Shown here: in pieces, positions 38,200 to 47,889 of the stretch | Position numbering within the stretch: the first letter of the stretch is position 1 | Layout: each line of letters opens with the position of its first letter | NCBI RefSeq assembly: GCF_002443255.2 | Contig: NW_019211457.1 | Span: forward strand, 21,525,497-21,589,496 | DNA length: 64,000 nucleotides | Reading direction: 5' to 3' | Origin: Varroa destructor | Lineage: Eukaryota; Arthropoda; Arachnida; Mesostigmata; Varroidae | Program-made: the position numbers and the translations under genes | Notes under the pieces: generated by a model | What the model was told of the DNA's origin: nothing | Database searches by the model: none | The model's input: only the letters and a program-made list of their open reading frames with translations

Positions 38200-39340
38200 C
38201 CCTCTTTTCAATCAAACTTTTTTTAGTTCTAAATTGGCCTCGAATATTTTAGATTAGATAGCGTTAGCGGGATCTCTTCTACCTCGGCTTTAGGAAACAT
38301 CTTTCAAGTACCTTCCTCAGCTGCTGATTCAGCAGCAATGTCTAATTCGCATACCACTTAGGTCTTACTATTTCACCTAAAACTCATATTTTATGCACTG
38401 ATTTATAATAAGAATAATAATAACAAACATATCCGTGGTTTCTTTTAGAATACGTGTGGGTTAATTGACTCTGCAAACACTCTTTTTGCTAATGTCACAT
38501 AATAAGTGCGCTGAGTAAAACACGTTCAGTTCGAAGATAGCTCCTGGGGAATTCTCTAACTATTAGTATTCATATAGTTCGCTCATCCTTTTGTCATTTT
38601 TTGGCCAATTTTTTTTTTAATTTTCAGTAGGGTCACTAAGAACACGTAGTATTGTATCAGAACACCCGAAGTCCCACTTAGCTTCACAAATAAGTGCTCC
38701 ACACTTTTGACCATTACTCAACTTTATTTTCTCTCAATGATGAACTCTCAATTATTAAAGTAACCGCTTTTTAATAAGCAATCTGAACTTGCTGTGGAAT
38801 CATTGCTTTTTTGTGTAAATAAAGCCGTAGTCCCATTTTTCATTTCCTTGGATTCTTAGAATTGTTTTCCGATCGATTGTTTTCACATTTATCTAAAAAG
38901 GTATATACCGAAAACGTCAAGTTTTATGAAAAAATCTGCGATGTAGAATGTTTCAGCCCAACTGGAAAACGACGTTCTCGCACAAAGATTTGTTATCTTA
39001 TTGCAATAAGATTTCTTAAGAAGATTCATCGGTAGTCCGGAATCAACTCAACACTTTGTGCTGATCCTTTTTGTGCTTGACTTGATAACGTGAGTGAGGT
39101 ATAGTACCTGTTCATTATGTTCGTGGTAAAACCAGTTGCCTGTCTTATTTTCCAATCAGAAGAGGCGATTTGAAACTGCTGATTGAGTCAGTACTGACGG
39201 ACCAGCAAGTTCCCGTTCAGTTTGATCAAAACTTTATCATAATAAATTTTTCATCCTGAAATGCCTCAAGGCTTCCAAGCAATAAATTATCACCCCATGA
39301 ATTATCGCCAATTAATTTTTCCTTTTCAACCTCTGGCTTT
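38200..39340. other. AT-rich stretch, no gene recognised
   Basis: It follows the third LINE type and may contain its decayed 3' end. No recognisable coding block was seen. Confidence 0.45.
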
Positions 39341-39347
39341 TTGATTG

Positions 39348-39402
39348 AAAGTACGTACAGTACCCTAGAACCGTAGCGGTTCTAGGGTACTGTACGTACT
39401 TT
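39348..39402. repeat. Perfect 26-bp inverted repeat with 3-nt loop
   Basis: The arm at 39,348-39,373 is the exact reverse complement of the arm at 39,377-39,402, separated only by TAG. The arms read AAAGTACGTACAGTACCCTA onward and include the self-complementary GTACGTAC. A perfect 26-bp stem in DNA this decayed implies recent origin, a constraint, or an assembly artefact. It sits in the 5' flank of unresolved plus-strand sequence. Confidence 0.97.
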
Positions 39403-39659
39403 ATAATAAGCCATGACACGGGGAAAGCAAAGCCAGGTTCCTCTGAATTAGAAGTATTCACAAAGTCTTTCGTAATTGCCATGGTTGACTTGGTCAAGTT
39501 CGTAGAAAGCTTGAGACAGGTTGAAACCAGGATAAAAGAGCTAAACGCTAAAAAACCTTTACTTTTTTTTTTCTCAAAAGGAGAGCTTTAGAGATATGTG
39601 AGAGAAAAAAAATTACATTGGCCTTGAACTTAATCGGAGTAATCAGGTAACAAAGCCTT

Positions 39660-41180
39660 CCATGCGTTACGATCGGTAAGAGCGAAAATCAAGGATATAT
39701 ACAACCAGAACAAACATATGGAAAGATGGAGTTGGCATCAAAACCCGGGATGGAGACCTGATGATCAAAATGCGGGAAACGAAATAGCTAAGATTCATGT
39801 GGATCTCCGAGAGACGGCTATCGAGACTGTTCTTTTAGGAAACGTTAAGCCCTTCTTAGATAACCAACAGATAGGAAAGGTAGTCAAAGAGTGTAAAGAC
39901 CAAAATAGATAAAAAGCAGTATTACAAAAGTGGCTTTATTGAGCACCTAGCCCGGGGGCTGCAAAGGCTTGACATCCCATTGCTTCGCGTGTTTACGGAT
40001 GGACACAAAGCTCCGTTCGGTACGCGAAGTACGAAAATGCTGTGGACGAAGCAAGGAAGAATTGCAAGAAATCAGCCTCGCACGTAAGCTAAACCCAAGC
40101 ACACAGTAAGCACTAGCAATCGTAGGAGCAGGATGGGGATCCACAACACATGTCTTGGAACAGATTGCGTCTGGGCGTAAAACAATCGAATCACCAAAAT
40201 CCTTCAAACCGCTTGAAACTCCAGGGGAAAACACATGCTGTGCTTAGTGCGGCAGTACAGAGGCTTACAGTAGACCCAACAAGAGAAGGATTATGAGTTT
40301 ACCTAAATGTATAGCAGGATGCAAAATGCAACTATGTCAAGGAAAGCGTTACAATAGGACGAGAATTGTAAAGAAAGAAGCGCTTTCGGGGAACCAGTTT
40401 TGAGTTCTGAAAGGGAAAACCTACACACAAGGCAACCATAAAAGTACGTAAGAAAGCTCGCCAGAAAACAGTGAAATTGGAACACAAAAACTTTCCACTG
40501 TTCAACTTGCTGGTTATTGCATTCATTGGCATTAAATAGGGGTGATTAAGAGCGTTTTGGAAAAAAGATTCTTCCATTACCAACGAAGATTGATCTTGTA
40601 TATCCAGTTGACAAAACTGTTAACATAGAGACAGGAAGTTAGAAGATACGGCAGTAGCAGAAATTTGGTAAAAGGTCGCCGAATGTTACGCTTTACAAGA
40701 GAATGTAGTAATTCGCGTTTACTTCCTTCAAAGAACCTGAAGTTTATGCTCAAAGTGGCTTTAAACCTCTGAAGAAGTTATAAAAAGGACAGCGATTTAG
40801 CAGACATTACAAAGCTTTATACCAACAGAGTTTCGTTTCTCTTGTTTACGGACAGATGAATGAGTCTCACGTTACGACGCTGAAAATTGACTATCAAAGG
40901 AAGTAGCTCCAGGTGTCCCGGCTGTGCGTAAATGCATTAGCCCATCTCCTCAGTCCGGCTAAAAGAGAAGAACAAACAGCTGGCATAATTGGAACAACTA
41001 GGAATATGTGGAGAGACTGCTGACGCAAGAGGATTGACAACGGATCAAGATACCTAAAAAAAACAAGGTTATATGAAAACGTAAAGACTGCAAAAAGACG
41101 ACGGGTTAAAGACGATATTATAGCTGAAGCAAGAAAGTTCCAGTACTATCCTGACCAGGTGCACAACCGTTATTGAAACA
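39660..41180 (+). other. Unresolved purine-rich degenerate coding-like sequence
   Basis: The plus strand is purine-rich and translates into hydrophilic, charged peptides in all frames. Examples are a 64-residue frame at 39,718-39,912 (ending near VKECKDQNR) and a cysteine-containing CGRSKEELQEISLARKLN stretch near 40.04 kb. Composition and density of charged residues resemble the decayed LINE copies, so an ORF1-like or endonuclease-like remnant is possible. I recognise no diagnostic block and assign no function. Confidence 0.35.
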
Positions 41181-41379
41181 TACTCAACTATGATCCGTAT
41201 ATGACAATGATATTTGTACAGCTTAACCTTGTAGTCCAGCTTCGTCGATGCGTCGAAAAATTAATCGTTAATTGTAGAACCGTGAAGAACAATGCTGTCT
41301 AGGTATGCTGTAACTCTCGAATTCTTGCTATTTGTTTATCAGTTCCTCTATCAAGTTCTCTTTGCGAAATTCTTGGTCA

Positions 41380-41880
41380 TCCTAACACCGAAAGGGGTCT
41401 GCTATATCTGAAAATTTCACCTGAGTAATTTTTAGTGAGTTAAGCTGCAGGTATGCTTCAAATAAGTCAGTAGAAAATAAAACTTCTCATAAATTCCGAT
41501 GAGGGAAATCGTCACTCGTGGTCCTTAAGATTGATGCAGTAAAAAAATCGGCCTATAGCTTGATATCATCATTTCTGTCCCCAACTAATGCAGAATTTGA
41601 GTAAGTAATATTAGTCAGAACATTGTTAGTGACCAATCGTTGAAGTCCATTTTAAACTTCCAAGATATGTCTTCCTTCAAGACTACCGGATGATCATAGT
41701 TTATTAACTATTATGAATGTAATTTACGTTCGTTATAGTGTCCCAATTCTGGTGGCAATACAGATGTTTTCCTTAACGTCGTCGTAATTTTATGACGTTC
41801 TCCGTCATTATTTCGTTTCGTGAATCCGTTTTCGATAACGACGTCATCGATCTCAGCGGTTAGTTTACTCCGAATATTTT
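41380..41880 (-). mobile_element. Ty3/gypsy LTR retrotransposon pol fragment (RT)
   Basis: Minus-strand degenerate gypsy-type reverse transcriptase. A hydrophilic pre-RT segment (SKLTAEIDDVVIENGF, 41.8-41.86 kb) precedes YDHPVVLKEDISWKFKMDF (41.64-41.70 kb). This matches YASPVVLVxKKDGSWRxCxDY, the start of the gypsy RT domain. LGTEMM (41.58 kb) sits where LxGAKYFSxLDLxSGY begins. QTPFGVRMTKNFAKRT (41.37-41.41 kb) matches MPFGLxNAPATFQR. The following YLDD active site and RNase H were not found, nor were LTRs or a primer-binding site. It is a short decayed internal fragment. Confidence 0.6.
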
Positions 41881-41899
41881 CGTTGCCCTTACATTAACT

Positions 41900-43330
41900 G
41901 TCCGACTACAGTAACATATGATTTTAATGAGATAGTAATTGCTCCGAAATTTTTCTCCAGCCAGGTCTACCTCTTCCGTAAAATATTGTCGGCTTCTCAA
42001 CATATTAGTAGCTTCTGGTGTATAAGGACTGTAGGTAAATTTTGGCTAAGAAATGCCTCCTATGTATCTAAATTTATATTGATCACGCCTGATTTTATAT
42101 ATTGACTCAGACGGATCGTTTTGTCTTTACTTTTGACAGATTGGAAGATCGCTGTAAAGCTTATGTTGGACAGTACTTATTTCAATCTCACCCACATAAT
42201 CATCGGAAATCGAACGTTAACAGAAACTTATTCTTATTTTTATATTAGCCATTTATTATTGCAATAGGTATGACTGATTTTTATAAATGCGGTTTCGTTG
42301 CTTACGACTGCCTCAACATCCCATACATCGGCGAATTTTGTGTCTTGTAGCTGCTAAGTTTATTGTATCTCGGTGTTCCTCTAAATCTATTAACGCGTTG
42401 TTATTCTTGTATGCTTTTATCTTTCATTCGTTTCAATATGTTTCAAGTGCACAAACTGCTTAAGTGCAAATGCACTTTTTTTTCTATCATAAAATGTGCT
42501 GCTTCATCGGCATACTGCAGAGTTACTATTTTTCATATTCTAGTTTCATTAACTCAAAAATCCAGACAGTTCATTTCAAGTAGTCAGCGAAACTATCAAA
42601 TTCGATTAATAGTTGTAGACGATTAACTTCGCAGGTATAATCATCAAATGTCCTGCTTGTAGTCTAAATAACATTTGTTCAATATAGTATTTTGTATTTA
42701 AAATTTGTTGAAGCATTCATTGCGAATTTAAATCAAATCTTGAATTTGCTATATTTTGTCGCCGATATTAAGTACAAATATATGCAGTAACTCGTTATTT
42801 TCTTATGGTAGAAACCACCACTGTGTGATCTTTATTTCAGAAATAAAGTTTTGCTTAGTAGCCGTGGGAACTGCCACAAAGCTCTGTCTTACAGAGAATC
42901 TGTAAAAACAGTAAATCAGAGTGTCAGGAAAAGCTAAAATACGACCTCTGGAAAAATTAAAAGAAGTGTGGCCGAAATCCCTAATCATTGCAAATGTAGT
43001 GGATTTAATGACTGCAGTAAATTTGAGGATATCCCTCAATTAACATCCGCTTGTCTTCCAGAATCGTCTCAACGTACTACTGAAGTCATTCATCTATTTT
43101 AAACGATTAATCCTTCATGTTTATAGATTCGAAATGTTTCAAGAAGTGTTTATAGACGATTTATGTGTGATGATTCCTTATGTCAGGCACCTTTAAATTA
43201 TCACTTTCCGTTTATCATTCTCGCTATTTTTCCTAAGACAATAGAGTCCACATACGGTGTCATTATACAGACTGGATTGTCAAAAATGTATACACTATTT
43301 TTAAACCAAATTAAAGCATTTTTTTTTAAA
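41900..43330. other. AT-rich stretch, no gene recognised
   Basis: Some of 41.9-42.3 kb may be further decayed gypsy pol, since it lies upstream of the RT in its orientation, but no protease motif (DTGA/DSGA) is visible. The frame at 42,803-43,039 (-) is unrecognised. Confidence 0.4.
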
Positions 43331-43339
43331 TTTCAATAT

Positions 43340-44160
43340 TACCACACTAAATACACAGTTTTAGTTAATGGCGTTCTTTTTTTAGTAACACCACTACCTC
43401 ATACCTACAGATCCTCTGCAACTTCTGGACAAAAAATTGTGGCAAGTGATTTTTGCATCCTTTTATTGGAACTAAACTAATAAAATTAAAGGAATTTCTC
43501 AGAAACCAAAACTAATGATGGTCTTATGATAAAAGATCCAGGTTATATGGCGGATGCATGAACATTTTTCATTCAGGTTTTTTTGTCGGGTACCTAAACA
43601 CATAGTTTTAGCTACCACATACGCGTGATCTGATATTGCAACGGTGAAGGACAATGGCTCGTTGTGCACTGGCTTCGGTCGATTTTTTTCACTTGCTTAC
43701 TGTCATTTTGTCAGCTGTTAACAGTAAAAGTCCGAATCAATCGTTTCAATAGGTGGCTGTAACTCATAATGCATGATTCGTTTCGCATCTTATCATACAT
43801 TGCGTAACTTCTCTTGCATGAATTAGTGTGGTACTTACAATTTAAAATGTTCGGTGGTGTTTGTTTAAGTCCTTGGTCATGTGACGACTATTCATGTGTC
43901 ACTCTTGCTCACCTTTCGGAACAATTTCATCAATATTTTCCATTTTGGTCGACCTTTGCAAAAAGCACCTTTCAAATCTAAATTTTGAGAACGAAAGCAA
44001 CAAAGGCATTTTTGGATCGCTTCCTGCGACAACGTTTCTTGGCCACAAACACCATACATTTGTAATCGGCTTGGGCAGCGTTTGTGCTTTCGTCGTAATA
44101 AAGTTAGATATAATATTTTTGCAGAAATTTCACTCTTTTGCAAAACACGCTATTTAAAGT
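43340..44160 (-). mobile_element. Mariner transposase, degenerate (copy B), internally deleted
   Basis: The minus strand encodes both ends of a cecropia/irritans-type mariner transposase. The N-terminal part (43.89-44.14 kb) reads YGVCGQETLSQEAIQKCLCCF then RSQNLDLKGAFCKGRPK. This matches the paired helix-turn-helix linker YGxDxLSxxTxxxWFxRFRSGDFxLEDxxRSGRP. IDSDFYCQQL-like ETIDSDFYC and a SEKNRP stretch (43.66-43.75 kb) match KTIxSDxYCQQL and AIxxKRPxLVNRKG. KGCKNHLPQFFVQKLQ (43.42-43.47 kb) aligns with KGRKYHLLQFFTLKSQ of copy A. The segment with the first catalytic Asp appears deleted near 43.8 kb. The orientation is the same as copy A, 40 kb away. Confidence 0.85.
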
Positions 44161-44169
44161 TCGAATAAA

Positions 44170-46230
44170 GGCATTCCAACAATATAGCACATCTGCTAGA
44201 GTTAAATTTCAGCTTTCAAATAACACGGACGCCAAAATGACAAAATCCATATTACCTGAAATATGTGCTTTTAAAGCTACCTAGCTGAAAAAAAACGTAA
44301 TTTTTGGACAATCCAATATTATGCAAATTTCTGCATCATCGACACTCCACGTAAACAGCTACAAGTTGCAGACTGAAGGCATAGCGCGTGCTATCTTCAC
44401 TACCTTCTGCTTTTCGTTTTGTATTTATTTGTATTTTCTCCATTGCCCACTGAACTCATCAATACAGTCAAGCGACAGTCGTTTTTCCATTCCCTTCAAA
44501 CCACTGTACAGAGAATTTGATTTCCGAAAAGGTAAATATGCCAAACCATATAAAAGAATCATGCAGCAGGTAGTTCATATGCGCTCGTGCTTTATATAAT
44601 AAATCCTAAACACATTAATTTAACAACACTGTCCAATTCTGCGATTTGAATACTTCTTTGTTATCTCTTCTTACTTATTTCGAAAATTAAGTACATATGA
44701 CCTTAAATAATAAAACAAACACTAAGGCCACTTTTTAAAACGCACCCTGCATATGTTTTAAAAATATATGCATTTATTTTATAATTTCTTTGTACTTTTA
44801 CAGACTGGAACAATAGTTTCAAATAAAGATTTAAACTAAATAGGCTTTATGATATATCGCAGTGTAATTATTTTGTTGGTAATAAAAATAATTAGTAAAT
44901 TCTTCCCATAAGCGTTACTGAAACAAAAACTGTTTTCGAACGACATCCGATATCCTAGATCATATTTAAACATTGCTTGACACCTTGATTCTTTTAGATG
45001 GGAAGGCGGCGAAGGATAAAACGTCGTTTCGACACTCAGTGAACGCCAAAGACAAACGCTCGAAGTACTGCTTTTTTCGTCCTTCGGGTAAATGTTATCA
45101 CCTCACATTAAAATCAATAGATTATTCGATTTGTGCAAATTATTTATGTGGAAATATATTATTGAATATACACATGTAGAATTTATGTACGAAACAATAA
45201 GAATTGCAAATCTAAGAATTCGCCTTTATATTCTTCTAAATAAGCAGTCGATTGAAGGCACTTTGGAAGTCTCTAGCCTTTAACAGAGCAAATTTACAAA
45301 CTTTGCTTTAACGTCACATAGAGATGTCTGGTTTCTAGGATACATTTATAGAATATCCGCGCTTCCATTCGATAAGCTTACTTGTCAGTGGGGAAATGTC
45401 AGCTTTTAATGCGCGCTGACGAGGTACGTCGATTTAAATTGACGTTTCGAGATGCACAGTTAACGGAGAGACCTTGTGTAATAACCATAAACTTCCTACG
45501 CTGTTCAACAAAAGATAAACCGTAACCAAATTTTGTGTTCTTGAAATACTATCGTTTATAATTACGGTCAATTACAATTGCAACCGCAATATTATTATGA
45601 TCCACTATTTTGTAAGTTATCTATTGATAGAAACATATTAGTTAATCAAAGAATATGCTCAAACTCTCTCCTTAACCGTCATATGTTTATTTGACCTATA
45701 TCTGTAAAAATGCCAATATCGGTGTTTCCAACGCGTGGAGTGTGAACTTATCAATTCAAAGTAGATTAGGCCTGTGGGACTTCAATATGGCACAGCTTTA
45801 CAAATGTGCTTCTATAGCAAACCATACTTGACAGGTTGCTAACGTAAATACTTAATAGTCAAACGTGCAATATCATTCGTTTAGCACGAGTCAACAGCAT
45901 AGAATCAGATGAACGAATTTATGGATGAAAGTTAGGAGACTAGATGTTCGAAAAGCGTAAAAGCTCAAAACAGCCAGAAGGTACAAAAAATTTCAAAAAC
46001 ACTCATCGTTAAAACTTATTTAGACAATTCAATTGGTAACTGACATTCTACTCCCCAAAACTGCCATAAACTTCTATATCAGAAACCTAAGTGTATCAAA
46101 AATGGCTTTGCGGCTAGTGTGACTTATTCTCGATTTCTTTTTTTAATTTAAATCCAAGACGATGCATTGTGTTTCACCACGATGAACTAACTTTCTTTCT
46201 CTAGAAAGAACTGGCTTTCTTCTGGTAGCA
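44170..46230. other. AT-rich stretch, no gene recognised
   Basis: No known family block was seen. The 92-residue plus frame at 44,321-44,599 and the overlapping frames at 44.97-45.28 kb lack recognisable motifs. The last few hundred bases could be decayed ORF1 of the R1-like element that follows. Confidence 0.45.
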
Positions 46231-46523
46231 AGAGTAATATATGAGCGCATATCCGCTACGACCAAGAATTGCCTACAGAAGCTTGCCTGGATTGGAACAG
46301 CTCACCCTGCGTACTTATAGACAAAACTCATTAAGCAACAATGTAGATCATCATGTTTATATACCATGCGATAAAACAGTTTGCAGTGTGGGCAGACAGC
46401 TTGCAAGTTTGCGAAAACATCAGCACATGCCATGATCAATAAACGAAAGCCTGTGAATTGCTACATAAGAAAGGTCACGAAAGCCAGGAATGTCCATAAT
46501 AGAACCAGAATGGCCTGTTTTAG

Positions 46524-46566
46524 TTCTAGGAGTATTTTAAGTAAGCAATTATGTGTACTCCTAGAA
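46524..46566. repeat. 11-bp inverted repeat
   Basis: TTCTAGGAGTA (46,524-46,534) and TACTCCTAGAA (46,556-46,566) are exact reverse complements with a 21-nt loop, next to the zinc-knuckle region of R1 copy d. Confidence 0.85.
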
Positions 46567-47162
46567 GCCAAACGGTAAGAAGAAATTAAGCAAAAGGAAG
46601 AAGTACGGACGGCTCTTCGAGCTCGAGACACAGTACACAGTTGACAGACCTGAGGTGAGGCTTTAAAACGGGTCAGAAAGTAGATGTCGAAAATGCAGTA
46701 AGGGTATACCATCCGAAATCGTGAGCTTGGTAAGTTTTTGGGCCAGGTATATACAGATCATTCTGACCCTTTGATATCGAAGGCAACGCACTCAAAGCGC
46801 TTATCATGATGAGGTTTGTTAGCAAGATTGAGGAAAAAAACCTTTACAGAAAATTAGTTCGGTTTAAGAAGGAAGGGTGGACTGTTTCGGCCATAGACTT
46901 AGCCTTGAAGCAAGCTCAAAAAGAACAGCAAAAGACGCCAAACATTAAGGATCTCCACTCGTCTGGACATAAAATATGCCAGCAACTGGAGGAACTGGAA
47001 TGTTATTTTAGACTTGCTGGTAACAAAAAGTATATCCCCCTATCTCTGATACATTATTTCTACCTATGTAGATGATCGAAAAATTCGAACGGAGTATAAT
47101 ACCAGGTACTTCGCAACGGCAAAAGCGTCATAAGCTTTTACTCTTGGAAATTCGCCTCGGAG

Positions 47163-47198
47163 TTCGGACAAAATGATTGTCTACTCATTTTGTCCGAA
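47163..47198. repeat. 14-bp perfect inverted repeat, 8-nt loop
   Basis: TTCGGACAAAATGA (47,163-47,176) and TCATTTTGTCCGAA (47,185-47,198) are exact reverse complements. It lies inside R1 copy d, about 30 bp before the YADD codons, where a normal RT frame would not produce a hairpin. Confidence 0.95.
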
Positions 47199-47889
47199 TC
47201 TATGTTGGATGGAACAAGTTCAGTAACTTATGCAGACGACATAGCGGTTGTTATTATTACAACTAGAGAATAAGGCAAAGAAAGCCTTGGGTAATGCAAC
47301 AGACTGAATGAATAGATACCAACGTGAACTAGACGCAAGTCATATCACTTAATAGTAATAGGAAATTCGAAAATTTTACTATCAGTATAGAAGAACACAG
47401 AACAATCATAGATGTGGTTCGATACATGGGAATGAGGCTTGCTCAGAACCTAACTAAAACCTTACACTTAGAGCAAACAATGAAAATGACAGCCTTCTGC
47501 ACAAAGCTTCAACAGATTTATGCTGAGAGTCACGGAACCAAGTAAAACAGGGAGAAACCTACTTCTGCAGTGGCGAAATCCATAATTTTTTTACCCAGCT
47601 CTCATCTGAACAAAAGCTGCGCGGTCAAGGCAAAAAAAGATCCTCTCAGATAAGTAAAACATTCCAAGTATCCTCTATTTTTGTCACTATGGTCATGAGC
47701 ACGATGGTACTGTAAGACATTATATAGAGGAACAGTAAGAAATGTATAAAGATTAGAGGCTTGCCCGAAAGAAAGCCAAGGGAAATGCCCTCAAAAAATT
47801 GCAGCAGGAATAGGTGCCCACAATAAGGCTTGCTGCCTGGATTACAAGATTAGTACCAGAAATAGAATACGAATTGTAATAAATTATCT

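Larger units (their letters stand above)
46240..47880 (+). mobile_element. R1-like non-LTR retrotransposon, ORF1 zinc knuckles and RT (copy d)
   Basis: Plus-strand R1-like LINE with a large internal deletion. At 46.38-46.53 kb, QCGQTACKFAK and then VNCYIRKVTKARNVHN look like two decayed CCHC knuckles (CxxCGQxGHxxxxC, CYxCxKxGHxARNC) of ORF1. At 47.22-47.26 kb, SVTYADDIAVVIITTRE holds an intact YADD reverse transcriptase active site. RYMGMRLAQNLT (47.42 kb, usual KYLGVxLD) and RLAAWITRLVPEIEYEL in an uneven frame (47.82-47.88 kb, usual GRWTxRLIPDI) follow. Only about 0.7 kb separates the knuckles from YADD, so the endonuclease and the N-terminal half of RT are missing. A perfect 14-bp hairpin lies just before the YADD. 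Confidence 0.8.

Noticed and set aside
22600..38200. A single novel multi-gene system in this region
   Set aside because: The coding-like content resolves into several independent, stop-ridden transposable elements on both strands. Nothing suggests cooperation between them.
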